Shown here one piece after another: positions 11,340-22,745 of a DNA stretch of 64,000 bases. Origin of the DNA: Diadophis punctatus similis (taxonomy: Eukaryota > Chordata > Lepidosauria > Squamata > Dipsadidae). The first letter of the stretch is position 1; the number at the start of each line of letters is the position of its first letter. The notes under the pieces are model-generated. The model was given only the letters and a program-made list of their open reading frames with translations. It did not search any database and was not told where the DNA came from. The position numbers and the translations under genes were made by a program. The DNA lies in NCBI GenBank assembly GCA_023053685.1, contig JALIGW010000029.1, positions 186,001-250,000 of the forward strand, read 5' to 3'.

Positions 11340-11735
11340 ATGAAATATTCTCTATGCTGTTGATTTGTCAATTTATCATAGCAGTAATTATTCCACTGTT
11401 TAGGAAACATCGAAGCTGCAGTAACAGTTTGAGATTGGTGAATTCAAGTGGTTTAAAATTTTTATCAAGTTTTTATTTTTTTCCCCAAACCCCAAAAACT
11501 TCAACCTCAGATTATTTACCATCGACCTCACCCCATTCCTAAGAAGTCAGTAAGGGGCGTGCATAAGCGCACAATCGTGCCTACCGTTCCTGTCCAAATG
11601 TACCCATATATTCATACCTCTTTTACTCGTATTCATACTTGTACTATTACATATATATTCTATCATGTTTTACTGTTTATACTTTGCTTATAATCATATA
11701 TGCTTGACAAATAAACAAAGACAAATACAAATACA
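11340..11735 (+). mobile_element. LINE ORF2 C-terminus and 3' end (family not assigned)
   Basis: Shares its 3' part with 36955-37400: the segment reading ...LTRFLRGQ-stop (ATTCCTAAGAAGTCAGTAAGGGGCGTGCATAAG at 11536 and after), then GCCTACCGTTCCTGTCC and a tail of ACAAATA repeats near 11705-11735. Confidence 0.65.
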
Positions 11736-11958
11736 AAGATAAATGTAACTTTATTGCTTGTATCCTTATGATTTATATTGATTGGTTCCTAATATGATTT
11801 GATTGCTTATTTGTACCCGGACTATCATTAAGTGTTGTACCTTATGATTCTTGATGAACATATCTTTTCTTTTATGTACACTGAGAGCATATGCACCAAG
11901 ACAAATTCATTGTGTGTCCAATCACACTTGGCCAATAAAAAATTCTATTCTATTCTAA
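11736..11958 (+). mobile_element. L3/CR1-type LINE 3' end
   Basis: Nearly the same as the 3' end of the LINE at 42930-43140 (TTGCTTGTATCCTTATGATTTATATTG ... CACACTTGGCCAATAAAAAATTCTATTCTA). Ends in the ATTCT-type tail at about 11958. Confidence 0.85.
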
Positions 11959-11984
11959 AACAAGCTTGCTGCCATGGTCTAGAC

Positions 11985-12522
11985 CAGTGATGGCGAACCT
12001 TTTTTTCCTCGGGTGCCGAAAGCGCAAGCACACGCACTATCATGCGCCTGCGAGTGCCCACACCCATAATTCAATGCCCCCTGCGCGCATAACCCCACCT
12101 CCCCCCATTTCCCGACTTCCGGTGAGCCTGGTAGGCCCGTTTTTCACCCTCCTCAGGCTCCAGAGGCTTTCTTGGAGCCTGGGGAGAACAAAAACGGCTT
12201 CCCCCGCTCCCTCCGGAGGCCCTCCAGAGGCCGGAAATGACCCATTTCCTGACTTCCGGTGGGCCCAGTAGGCCTGTTTTTTGCCCTCCCCAGGCTCCAG
12301 AGGCTTTCTTGGAGCTTGGGGAGGGTGAAAATGTCCTCCCCCGCCCCCCCGGAGACCCTCCGGAGGCCGAAAACACCCTCCCAGAGCCTCCGCGTGAGCC
12401 AAAAATCAGCTGGCCGGCGCACACATGCGCGCTGGAGCTGAGCTAGGTCAACGGCTTGCGTGCCAGCAGATATGGCTCCGCGTGCCACCTGTGGCACGCG
12501 TGCCATAGGTTCGCCATCACTG
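11985..12522. mobile_element. hAT-like element (CAGTGATGGCGAACC family), full length
   Basis: Terminal inverted repeats CAGTGATGGCGAACCTTTT and AGGTTCGCCATCACTG. Exact 8-bp duplication GTCTAGAC at 11977-11984 and 12523-12530. The GC-rich interior has several overlapping open frames with no protein homology that I recognise. Confidence 0.92.
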
Positions 12523-12530
12523 GTCTAGAC

Positions 12531-12666
12531 GATTGCTGTCAAACTCCCGGCCCAGAGGCCGGATGAGTCACGTGCTGGTCACGCCCACGTCCGGTTTAGC
12601 GAAGGGAAAAAAGTCACGTGATACATCATGTGATGCCGCCATGACGATGTGAGTTTGACACCCCTG
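12531..12666. mobile_element. Short hAT-like MITE (CAGGGGTGTCAAACTC family)
   Basis: Right end GAGTTTGACACCCCTG; left end degraded (GATTGCTGTCAAACTC). It is bounded on both sides by the same GTCTAGAC octamer (12523-12530, 12667-12674) that flanks the preceding element. Confidence 0.8.
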
Positions 12667-12674
12667 GTCTAGAC

Positions 12675-13716
12675 TCACCATATACTTAGTTGCTACAGGA
12701 TAACTTAAGAAGAACATGGACTGACCATCCAAAACTGAAATGAACATTGAAATGGATGCATTCATGCATCTCCAGGCATACCTTAACTGTATGCCCACCT
12801 TATGGCATACAGAAATAGCATGCAGTCACAAATCTGCAAAATGCTACCCAATGCACCCAAATAAAACTGCTAAATTCTCATCATCAAGCATCAGACACCA
12901 TGTAAAGAGGACCGCATCCTTGTTAATTAACAAACAAACACACATATGCAATCAGACAGGCATTAATGCCAATTAGAACCTTCCTGCATCCATTAGAAGG
13001 AAAAGCAACTTCTTCCCATAGAAATTTGAAAGGGGTAGCCTAACTGGCAATCAGTCAAAACCCTAGCATACCTAAATCATTCATTTATTTCAATAGCCTT
13101 TATTTGGACATAAACAGGCTAAAAAAAACAAGGTTTCTGTATGATATGTGCATCTCAACACACCTCTGCCCGGGGTTCCCATTAATTTCAAACTATCCAG
13201 CCACATTGCAGCCCAGCATATTGTATGAATTCTGTCCTTGGTTAATTAATGGGTCAGTATATTGTGAAAACCCAAAAAATGGGATTACTTGAATAATCCA
13301 CAGTTCAGTTATCTAAAGCTGAGAGGGTTATACAAGGCAGATACAGGAACCTATTCCAGCTCCACAAGCTACAGCTCCTAATTGGTTGTGATTATCCAGC
13401 TTTCTGGTCCCTTTTAGGAAATTCTCTCCTTGTTAATGACCCAGGGCGGACAATGTAAACATTGTAATGACATACTGGTGTCTACAATCCCCAAATCAGA
13501 AAAGAGCTTTTCCAATTCTGCTAGATCAGTGTTTCCCAACCTTGGCAACTTGAAGATGTCTGGACTTCAACTCCCAGAATTCCCTAGCCAGCAAAGCTTC
13601 AAAATAAGCAGTGATCCAAACTTTGAAAATCAGCAACATCACCTGTCAGTAGCTGCAACCAGGTCCAAGAACAGAGCATCACTCTGAAAGGGTGAGCTAT
13701 TACTTGATAAAATTAT
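12675..13716. other. Mostly unique sequence
   Basis: 13526-13590 is a half copy of the foldback MITE at 14566 (TTTCCCAACCTTGGCAACTTGAAGA ... CTCCCAGAATTCC). Nothing else supported. Confidence 0.5.
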
Positions 13717-13953
13717 AGCAATAGCAATAGCACTTAGACTTATATACTGCTTCACACTGCTTTACAGCCCTCTCTAAGCAGTTTACAGAGTCAGCATATT
13801 GCCCCCAACAATTTGGGTCCTCATTTTACCCACCTCGGAAGGATGGAAGGCTGAGTCAACCTTGAGCCTGGTGAGATTTGAACTACCAAATTGCAGGCAG
13901 CAGAAGTAGCCTGCAATAGTGCACTCTAACCACTGTGCCACTGTGACTCATTA
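13717..13953 (-). mobile_element. tRNA-derived squamate SINE
   Basis: Minus-strand copy. It opens with the TAGCAATAGCAATAGC tail and runs through AAGCAGTTTACAGAGTC and GGAAGGATGGAAGGCTGAGTC to the tRNA-related head (GCCACTGTG..., complement of GGCGCAGTGGTT). I call it Sauria-SINE-like from memory. Confidence 0.85.
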
Positions 13954-14565
13954 TGAAGCATTTTGTTCTATAGTAAATGATAGAGTTCAGTTATAGATCC
14001 AAAATGCTGGGAGTTCATCCCATATCTGTAAAACAGTGTTTTTAACCTTAGAAGCTTCAGGATAAGTGGAACTTCATTTCCCAGAATTCAGTTGAAGTAC
14101 ACGCTTCTTAAAATCGCTGTGGTTGAGAATACTGTCCAGTATGTAGTGCAACACTGTAACACTGGTGCTAACATTTACTTAGTACTACAAACATAATAAA
14201 AATCAGAAAGTAATCTTATCTGCAAAATTATACGAGGATGATAAAGTGGCAGCTAATCATTCATATTGGATTCACACATTGTGACATGCCACTATCAGGC
14301 TGGTTTGTTTTGGCTAATCATGGTGTAAAAAACTAAGCCACTGTGGCATATTCTACAAGCCATAATTAAAACAAATCATGGCTCAAGGCAACATGAAAGT
14401 CCAATTTATTAATTACTCCACATAGTCAAATGAAGTCTGAAGTTGATTGTCAACATACATATGCAGACTTTTCATATGCTCAAATAATGAGCCTACACTA
14501 AATTCTTATTCAGTTCTACCACAATGTCTCTCCATGCTGTCCATATAACTATGTAACCCACTATA
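13954..14565. other. No gene recognised
   Basis: AT-rich intergenic sequence. A short CCCAGAATTCAG-bearing segment near 14040-14100 is probably a remnant of the same MITE family as the next feature. Confidence 0.45.
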
Positions 14566-14700
14566 CAGGGGTCTCCAACCTTGGCAACTTAAAGACTTGG
14601 GGACTTGAACTCCCAGAATTCCTCAGCCTGCTTTGCTGGCTGAGGAATTCTGGGAGTTGAAGTCCCCAAGTCTTTAAGTTGCCAAGGTTGGAGACCCCTG
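14566..14700. mobile_element. Foldback MITE, 135 bp, near-perfect palindrome
   Basis: Left arm 14566-14631 (starts CAGGGGTCTCCAACC) pairs with right arm 14635-14700 (ends GGTTGGAGACCCCTG) with very few mismatches and a loop of a few bases. CAG/CTG ends suggest hAT, but the flanks (CCACTATA and AATTAGAA) do not match, so no target duplication is visible. Confidence 0.85.
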
Positions 14701-15221
14701 AATTAGAACACACATTGTTATGTATCTAAAGCCAAACACCTGTACCTATAATCCTGAAATAAGCAATGTGGGTCTCTACCAGTCTCAGATTCTACCTGGC
14801 TCAGATTTAAGGGGAGAGGAGTTGTAGAAAGATGAACTTAAGGCTTGTTGGAACCAACATTTTAACAGACATTTGAGCCCAGCTGAGTAGAGTCACCTTT
14901 TAGTTGCTTTCATTATTGCATCTACTTGCCATTTTATACATTATATGTTGGGTATCTTTCAAAGTTACATGATTATCTTGGTTATTGTTTGTTTGTTGCA
15001 TGCTACACATTTTGAGTTGGGTAACTCACAAACTGACCAAACTGGACAGATATTTCTCCTTCCTTTCTCTCCTTTGGATTTTCAGTGCTATCTAGGAAAA
15101 GATTTTAAAAAATTATCATGTTCTCCTTAATTGGGGAATAGGTCCTATATAAAACACACACACAATAGTGGTGGTGGGGAACTAAGTCTTTGTGTCTGCA
15201 GCATGTACCAGCAAAATTAAA
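14701..15221. other. No gene recognised
   Basis: Ordinary AT-rich sequence before a microsatellite. Confidence 0.45.
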
Positions 15222-15255
15222 AGCAATACATACATACATACATACATACATACAT

Positions 15256-15330
<75 letters not shown>
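15222..15330 (+). repeat. Compound microsatellite (CATA)n(CA)n
   Basis: CATA units to about 15270, then CA units to about 15330. Confidence 0.97.
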
Positions 15331-15334
<4 letters not shown>

Positions 15335-15996
15335 AACACTGCCTGACATCTAATTGTAATTGGGGCCACAGCAGCTCTCAAAAAGGTCAATGCATTTGAT
15401 AAAATTATTTTCATAAATCATTTACAGACTACCTATTTGTCTTCATCTAAGAAGCTAAATCATAAGCAGCTAACCGTATTTTAACCTAGCATGTTAAGCA
15501 AGCCTTAAAATATTGGCTTATGATTTTATGTGTTAGGCAAGCTAATAAAATTGGATTTAATAAAAATGGTTCCATCAACTATGGATGCAACATGAACATA
15601 GCTATGGCAGACTTTCCAGAAATGGCCATACTTGTTGGGAAATTCTCAGAATTAGTCCACGCAATTGGAAGATGTCGCAGTTGGTGAAACTTAATGCTAT
15701 TTCCACATATTTCTCCACTCTGTTTTCTTAGCCTTCAAGGAGGAACAGTGAAAATACACATATTAGAGTGGGACCCAGAAATAGTCTAGGTGAGATACAG
15801 GTTAATGCACTGAAATAATTATTAAGGGAAATACAGTACGTTGTGCCCAATCTAGTGCTTTCTGTACAGTAGCAGAAAACCTGTATAAGTGTAACAGTAA
15901 AAGTTACCTGGGTTCTTTGACAGAGGTGGTTACAGGGACTGCACAGTGTGAATGCTTGAGAACCATTCAGACATTCATTCCTTGTTTAGGTAGCAT

Positions 15997-16520
15997 CAGT
16001 GGTGGGTTCCTACCAGTGCGGTCCACTCTATAGCACCAGTAGTGGCCCGCTGGTGATGTCACAGTTCCGGTGCGGTCGGTTGCCGGTGCCTGGGCACCAC
16101 CATTTTTAAAAAATAATAATATTTTTTTTTTAAATTTTTCTTCTGCGCATGCCCAGAAGCCGAGTTTCCAGCACTGCTCATGCACTGCCTTCCTACCCCA
16201 CAGTGAGTCCAAGCAGGGGAGGATGGCTGAGGGAGCGCGTGAGACGCTGAAAGAACGGGTGGCAGGAGCTATCTCCATTCCTCTCCCTTCAGCAGTCCGA
16301 GAAGCCACGAATGCGCGGTGATGATCCTAGGCATTTTTGCACGTTCGAGGCTTCTCGAGCTGCTGAGGGGAGGGGGAATGGGCAGCAGGACCTATCTCAG
16401 TTCCCCTCCCTTCAGCAGTCCGAGAAGCCACGCCCACCCAGTGACATGGCTGGCAAGCCACACCCACAAAATAAGCCACGCCCATGGAGTGGTAGTAAAA
16501 AAATTAGGAACCCGCCCCTG
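15997..16520. mobile_element. hAT-like element (CAGTGGTGGGTTCC family)
   Basis: Ends CAGTGGTGGGTTCC and GGAACCCGCCCCTG; exact 8-bp duplication GGTAGCAT at 15989-15996 and 16521-16528. Closely related to 45690-46448 and, inverted, to 55196-55969. Confidence 0.92.
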
Positions 16521-16528
16521 GGTAGCAT

Positions 16529-17519
16529 GACCCCTCCCCACCCTTCCCAGGAAAAAAATAGGATGAAATTTGTCAAAAGAGGCAGTATTATCTATTAATT
16601 AAACAAAGCCTATTAGTTACCTGAGATGCAGTAATGATGGCCAAATGAGTTAAATTCCGACAGCCTGGTCTAACCAAATAGACAGTGTTTAAGGACAAAG
16701 AGCAAGTTTTAAGAAATAAGTCTAGATTCCTTTTTCACTTACCCTATATTGCAGACAAACCTCATTGGTCACCAAGTTTGACCAGAGTGGCTACCTTTCC
16801 TTTTACCACCGAAGGAACTCATAAAAGTTGCACCCCAACTTTACAACTCTAGGGAAGTCTGGGTCTGCTCAATAAAAATCCCTCACCACCACCCAACCAC
16901 AGGACCATCAACTTCCATATACAAACACTTTTTTTTTCTGACCTGAGAAGGCTAAGCAAGAAAGGTCCGAACCCCACAGCACTAGGGAAGAAAACCACAG
17001 GGCTCCAAGAATGGGCATACTCTGGCTGCATGACCTGTCTTCCTGCTCCTCCCCACTCCATAGCTCTACATGAGTTGAAACACGATTTCACCAGGAATGG
17101 CCGCAGGTTAGGAGCAGTAGTGGTTGCTGCTGCTTTAATTAATGCAAGTTCCAACGGTAATATATTAAGGAGGGGGGGGGGAGAAAAGCGACTCAGAAAG
17201 AAGAACTATTAAAACTCCCGGCAACTTAGGAAAGAAGGAGGGATCCCTTATTAACCCTTGCCCTTCCTTGGGTTTCAATGCTGACCTTTTTTTTTTTTTT
17301 TTTGGAGCAAGGAATCTACAGCCAAGAAACAAAGTGCTGGCCACGATTACAAGTCAAAACAAGGTGTATCTCATTCCTTCTGATGATTGCTATTCAAACA
17401 ATTATCTCCCTCCAATTCCCACATCGTCAAATTAATTCAATTAATTAAGCTACTTATAGTAGCGGAGATGTGAGTAGCTTCCTCTGCACACTCTTAACAA
17501 ACCATTCTTAAATTTTTTT
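16529..17519. other. No gene recognised
   Basis: About 1 kb of mixed sequence with a T run (17287-17303) and a G run near 17170. No exon supported. Confidence 0.45.
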
Positions 17520-18095
17520 TTATAAAAAGTATTTTATTTATAATACAATTAAAAAACAAACAAACAAAAAGAACAAAAAGACATGTACATGACGGGCAAT
17601 CCAGTTTACATATTTTCATCACATTACTTCTTTTCCTAAATATACATCTTTATCTCTATCTAAGTATATTTCCCTTTTTTGTACAATATTAATACCATTT
17701 TCCTTCATTAATAATATAAAATTCTGTATATCTCCAATTTATCGTTGGAGATATACAGAATCCCAACATTCCTCTTTAAGTTCCCACCAGTGGTATAATT
17801 TGCCCCAGATTTTGAAATACTCTGATTCATTTTTATCTTTTAGCTCCATCGTGAGTCCGTCCATTTCTGCACAAGACAATATTTTATACAGTGTCTCTTC
17901 TTCTGTGGGGGTTTCTTTGTTTTTCCACTTTTGAACGAAAGCCAATCTTGCAGCAGTCAGAATGTGTAACATTAAATATATTGTTCCTTTGTCGTATTTA
18001 TCTATGGTAATACCCAATAGGAAGACTTCAGGTTTTAGTTCTATTTTTACCATTAGTATTTCTTCTAGCCATTTTAACCATTGTTTTGGTTTAAC
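17520..18095 (-). mobile_element. L1 LINE 3' end (ORF2 C-terminus), 5'-truncated
   Basis: Minus-strand frame 17739-18053 reads IYLMLHILTAARLAFVQKWKN...EEETLYKILSCAEMDGLTM, the pattern of the L1 ORF2 C-terminus, followed by a stop and an AT-rich 3' UTR. A perfect 16-bp inverted repeat (17722-17737, 17745-17760) lies just after the stop. Confidence 0.75.
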
Positions 18096-18330
18096 AAACC
18101 ATTCTTGCTTTATTTTATCACCTACATTTTACATGGAATGGGTGCTTAAACCGACTTTTCAGCCTCAACAGGCTTTAATGGAAAGTTTATGTATCTCGGT
18201 TAAAATCTTGGCAATTACTCCAGTCAATGTATGCCCCCCCCCCCCAAGGGCTTAGTTTCCTAACAAGCTAGGCAGATTTGGGTCCTACTGGAGCATAAAC
18301 TGAGTTTTGAATCTCATGATTCGTTAAAAC

Positions 18331-18657
18331 TGTTAAAGGTGAGAATAAATCTCATAGAGGCGATGTGGATCTTTTCTTGGAATTCAGACATTTAGAAATA
18401 AAGCCGAGATTAAAGTCTAATAGAAAATATTTATTTCGGTACAAAAACAATAAATCATGAATAGTTACATCTTGCTAATAAATCGTGACCGCTCTGGTCA
18501 GAGTCAAAGGCAGAAGAGAATAATGGTGGATCAGGAATGCACACATGCGCAGAAGATCACATCACGTGTCCTGCTTGTATTGGAATGTACCATAATATTA
18601 GGATAGGGATGCATCACCCTGCATAGACATACAACTGACAATATTCACTATGTGATA
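18331..18657 (-). mobile_element. Solo LTR of an LTR retroelement
   Basis: 327 bp. On the minus strand it starts TATCACATAG (a mutated TG start) and ends TTTAACA, and is flanked by an exact 5-bp duplication AAAAC (18326-18330, 18658-18662). On the minus strand it carries an AATAAATATTT-type poly(A) motif. A relative lies inverted at 20867-21184. No internal coding region remains. Confidence 0.8.
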
Positions 18658-18831
18658 AAAACCCCATGCAAAGACTCTACTATAAAGATCAGGTCGTAAG
18701 ATGTTTTACTGGAAAGTACGGCACAGTCTGGAATAGCTTCTTTGAATCTGTAGTGATGATTTTAAGGATGTTCACCAATTACAGACAGAATTAATTTTGC
18801 CTAATATGCAAGAGTGAGCATTAGGGGTGGG

Positions 18832-19071
18832 TCCCACTTACCTTCCCTACCGGTTCGCATCACGTCGGAAGTGCGCGTTTCATGTCGGGGGAAATGGCCC
18901 TCTGCACATGTGCAGAAGCCGTTGCACATGCGCAGAGGGTTCTTTGCCAGCCGCTTTCAAGGAGCGGCGACCGGAGGACCGGTTCGGAGTCATGGCCAAC
19001 CGGCAATCGCTGCCGGTTCAGTGAGCAGGGGGCAAATTTCCACCACCGGTTCGGGCGGCCACACACCACTG
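18832..19071. mobile_element. hAT-like MITE (CAGGGGTGGGTTCC group)
   Basis: Ends TAGGGGTGGGTCCC and ACACACCACTG; flanks GTGAGCAT and GTGAGTAT are a 7-of-8 duplication. GC-rich interior containing CCGGTTCG words. Confidence 0.82.
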
Positions 19072-19128
19072 GTGAGTATGTTTTGATTTTTCTATAGATT
19101 CTGACCTTTGTAATGAGGTTCCTATGGA

Positions 19129-19265
19129 ATAGAATAGACTAGACTAGACTAGACTAGACTAGACTAGACTAGACTAGACTAGACTAGAATAGAATAGAAT
19201 AGAATAGAATAGAATAGAATAGAATAGAATAGAATAGAATAGAATAGAATAGAATAGAATAGAAT
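19129..19265 (-). repeat. Pentanucleotide microsatellite (TAGAC)n(TAGAA)n, LINE tail
   Basis: TAGAC units switch to TAGAA units near 19187. It abuts the 3' end of a minus-strand L3 LINE, so it is the expanded tail of that element. Confidence 0.95.
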
Positions 19266-19860
19266 TCTTTATTGGCCAATTGATTGGACACACAAGGAAT
19301 TTGTCTTTGGTGCATATGCTCTCAGTGTACATAAAAGAAAAGATACATTTGTCAAGAATCATGAGGTACACCACTTAATGATTGTCATAGGGCAGTGATG
19401 GCAAATCTTTTTTCCCTCGGGTGCCAAAAGCAGGCACTCGCACGCTATTGTGCACGTGCGAGTGCCCACACCCATAATGTAATGCCCCCTGCGCATCTGC
19501 GTGTGATCCCCCCGTGCTGCCCTGCCCCCCATGCATGCGCATACGATCCCCCTGCTCCCCCATTTCCCAACTTCGAGTGGGCCTGGTAGGCCCATTTTTC
19601 GCCCTTCCCAGGCTGCAGAGGTTTTCTTAGAGACTGGGGAGGGCGAAAATGGCTTTCCCCCCCCCAGAGGCCCTCCAGAGGCTGAAAACACCCTCCCACA
19701 GCCTCCGCGCAAGCCAAAAATCAGCTGGCCAGTGCGCACATGCACACTGAGTTAGGGCAACGGCTTGCGTGCTGGCAGATATGGCTCTGCGTGCCACCTG
19801 TGGCACGCGTGCCATAGGTTCGCCATCACTGTCATAGGGTATAAATAAGATGGCCCCACT
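19266..19860 (-). mobile_element. L3/CR1-type LINE 3' end, split by a hAT element
   Basis: TTCTTTATTGGCCAATTGATTGGACACACAAGG onward is the reverse complement of the L3 3' UTR at 42980-43140. It resumes after 19831 with TCATAGGGTATAAATAAG, which matches the uninterrupted L3 copy near 35146. Confidence 0.85.
19393..19831. mobile_element. hAT-like element (CAGTGATGGCGAACC family), nested in L3
   Basis: Ends CAGTGATGGCAAATC and TTCGCCATCACTG; exact duplication TCATAGGG at 19385-19392 and 19832-19839. Confidence 0.92.
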
Positions 19861-20529
19861 CTGCTATTATTTTGGAGAGCCCTGAAGACTCTCCATAACT
19901 AGTCTTTGACAAGCATGAGTAAAGCTCCATTTTAGACAATGCAGCTTTGCTTTGCTTTTATTTATTTATTTTATCCCACCTTTATTATTTTTTATAAATA
20001 ACTCAAGGTTGGGATTATAGCCCGTGCTCCTTCCTCCTCCTCCTATTTTCCCCATAGCTATTCTGTAGGTGGGTTGGGCTGAGGGAGCATGACTATAACC
20101 CAGCCGGCTTTCACGCCATAGAAAGAGTAGAACTGTATACTAATCTTTTTTTTTTCTATTCCTTTGTTTCTGTACATGGTTTTCTCTGTTTTTTTTTTTG
20201 TAATTGCAATAAAAAAAAATTTTTTTTACAATGCCAGAAAGGAATATGTGTTTCAACCAAATAAAAAAGAATATTTGTTTCATCCAAATAGGATTATATG
20301 TACATGCATTTTTATGTAGGCATATTTTTCATATTTTCAAAACAGGATTTCATGCATTTGCAGAAGCACACAATGCAGAGTCAGGTTTAGTCTACTGCAT
20401 ATAAAATTTGCTAAACTGGGGGATTATTGTGCCTATGACAAAAAGGAGCCCTATTCCTAAAGCTTTGAGTAAAATATTAGCATCTGGCAACGTGTCCATC
20501 TCATCTAAAGGGAGCAGACTGATCAAATA
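19861..20529. other. No gene recognised
   Basis: Unique AT-rich sequence with several T and A runs. Confidence 0.45.
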
Positions 20530-20866
20530 GAGGTCTCTTCAGATAGCCCTCGACTTGCAATCATTCATTTAGTGACCACCTGAAGTTATAACAGCACTGA
20601 AAAAGGTGACTTACAACTGTTTTTCACACTGCTGCCGCATCTGCATGGTCATGTGATCAAAATTTGGACCCTTGGTAACTGACTCATATTTATGACCATT
20701 GCAGTGTCCCAGGGTCATGTGATCACCTTTTGTGACCTTCTGACAAGCAAAGTCAAGAGGGAAGCCAGATTCACTTAACAACCATGTTACTAACTTAACA
20801 ACTGCAGTGATTCACTTAACAACCGTGACAAGGAAGGTGATAAAATGGGGCAAAACTGTCACATAG
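20530..20866 (-). mobile_element. Truncated MITE, same family as 26329-26713
   Basis: Starts near AGATAGCCCTCGACTTGCAATC and carries the family hallmarks (GCATGGTCATGTGATC, GACTTTGCTTGTCAGAAGG complement, TTCACTTAACAACCGTGAC). Its far end is replaced by the LTR starting at 20867. Confidence 0.75.
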
Positions 20867-21184
20867 TGAATATTGTCAGTTGTATGTCTATGCAGGGTGG
20901 TGCATCCCTATTCTAATATTATGTTACATTCCAATACAAGCAGAACACGTGATATGATCTTGTACACATGTCCACATTCCTGATCCACCATTAATCACTT
21001 TTGACTTTGACTCTGACAGGAACGGTCACGTTTTATTGGCAAAGATGTAATTAACCAGGATTTATTGTTTTTGTAACGAAATAAATATTTCTATTAGACT
21101 TTTAATATCGGCTTTATTTCTATCTGTCTGAATTCCAAAGAAAAGATCCAAATCGACTCTATGAGATTTATTCTCATTCTCACA
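20867..21184 (+). mobile_element. LTR, inverted relative of 18331-18657
   Basis: TG...CA ends (TGTCACATAG ... TTCTCACA) and extensive similarity to the reverse complement of 18331-18657. It interrupts a MITE on the left; no matching 5-bp duplication follows. The TGG directly after it (21185) could be the start of a primer-binding site, so this may be the 5' LTR of a deleted element. Confidence 0.65.
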
Positions 21185-21297
21185 TGGTAGCATTCGGACG
21201 AATGCTTCCCTTGACAAAAACTTCCTTAACAAGTCTCTCAGTAACAGAAAATGTGGGCTCAATGGCGGGCATAAGTGGAGGACTCCCTGTACGCTGC

Positions 21298-21660
21298 CAA
21301 TTCAAAAATTTTATTAGTTTATCCAAATACAATATAAAATGCAAAAATACAAAAGCAAATAATGGAAAAATAATTGAGGAAAATGGGGAAGAGATAAAGA
21401 GGGGAAAAGAAAGAAAAAGTGTTGACTTCCGACTCCTTTTGGTGCAGTGGAATAAGAGAATAGCATCCAATCTCAAGTTTTTATTTTTATATAATAATAT
21501 ATACTAGCCATTTCTATAACAACAAACCTATCTAATCGGCAAAACCCAAAATCAAAAGTTTCATATTTTTTTTCCCTCAAGCACAAAGTCCAAAAGCGGT
21601 TTCCATGTAGAAACAAAGTTAATTGTTAATTCTTTTCTTTAATCAGAGCAGTCAGTTTGG
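21298..21660 (-). mobile_element. Probable L1 3' UTR fragment
   Basis: AT-rich segment starting TTTTATTAGTTTATCC with a GTTGACTTCCGACTCC motif that I associate with squamate L1 3' ends. No coding part. Confidence 0.4.
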
Positions 21661-22202
21661 CCTGCGAGGACTACTTGTATACTAAAAGACAGCAGAGTGT
21701 AGAGTTCCTGTCACTTCCAATTTGTGTACCCATTGGAGAACGCTGTATTATAACAACAAGCCTTAGCATGAGTTTGCAGCAACTGAATACAATGGAAGGC
21801 TGTAACTTATTCAAGAGAACTGAATAATAAAAAAGGAGGAACAATTGCACCGTATATTTTTTTAAAAATAGCCACATCTGCACAGAAATCCAAGGGAATT
21901 AGCTGGGTTAACTTGGAATTAATTTGAGAGAATCTGGATTAAAATCAGTGGAAAAAGAAATAACAGAAATACTGTTACTGGGTGTTCACTATTAACCATC
22001 ACCCAAGAATAAGATATGGATCATACTTTCCAAAAACAAACTGCAGATTCTCCAAGGTGGCATAAAGTAGCAATGTTGAAGGGGAGGTTCAATTATACTG
22101 ATACTTCATTAGAAAAGATGCATGTTTTGAGAGAAAATTTCTGCCTTTCGTTGCTTATAACTATCTGAGAATGAAGGAAGTCACAAAGGGATCAACTATC
22201 CT
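21661..22202. other. No gene recognised
   Basis: Unique sequence; nothing supported. Confidence 0.45.
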
Positions 22203-22342
22203 TGATTTGATTAGATTTTAGATTTAGATTTATTATTAGAGTTGGGAAGGACCTTGTAGGTCATCTAGTCCAACCCCCTGCTCAAGCAGGAGTTCCCACA
22301 CCATTGGAGACAGATGGCAGTCCAGTCTCCCCTTGAAGGTCG
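22203..22342 (-). mobile_element. CR1 LINE 3' UTR (left part of an interrupted copy)
   Basis: TAGATTTAGATTTATTATTAGAGTTGGG... is the reverse complement of a CR1 tail. It is continuous with 22746-23397 once the inverted CR1 between them is removed. Confidence 0.85.
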
Positions 22343-22745
22343 CAATACTTGAGGAGCTGCCTCAAGTATTGCCCCAATACTTGAGGGCTGCCCCAATACT
22401 TGAGGCACAATACTGTGGCTGCCCCAATACTTGAGGGGCTGCCACAGAGAGGAGGAGGTCAGGCTGTTCTCTATGGCACCAGAGAGCCAGACAAGGAATA
22501 ACGGATGGAAGCTGACCAAGGAGAGATTCAACCTGGAAGTGAGGAGAAACTTTCTGACAGTGAGAGCGATCAACTAGTGGAACAGCTTGCCAGCGGAGGT
22601 TGTGAGAGCCCCAACATTTGCGACCTTCAAGGGGAGACTGGACTGCCATCTGTCTCAAATGGTGTAGGAACTCCTGCTTGAGCAGGGGGTTGGACTAGAT
22701 GACCTACAAGGTCCCTTCCAACTCTAATAATAAATCTAAATCTAA
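22343..22745 (+). mobile_element. 5'-truncated CR1 inserted into a minus-strand CR1
   Basis: Plus-strand CR1 from the VFQYLRGCHREEG region to the 3' tail (AATAATAAATCTAAATCTAAA-type, ends 22745). Its 5' junction is scrambled: a perfect 12-bp foldback (22343-22354 and 22360-22371) and about five iterations of CAATACTTGAGG up to 22436. Confidence 0.85.

Noticed and set aside
11985..12522. Overlapping GC-rich ORFs of 100-120 codons in the hAT elements here and at 19.4, 32, 38.6, 49 and 53.5 kb
   Set aside because: The same sequence gives long frames in several phases and both strands, with no transposase motif (no DDE core or BED/hATC pattern). They are by-products of base composition in non-autonomous elements.
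17739..18053. Host gene with a 104-codon ORF
   Set aside because: The peptide (LTAARLAFVQKWKN...) is the L1 ORF2 C-terminus and is followed by an L1-like 3' UTR.
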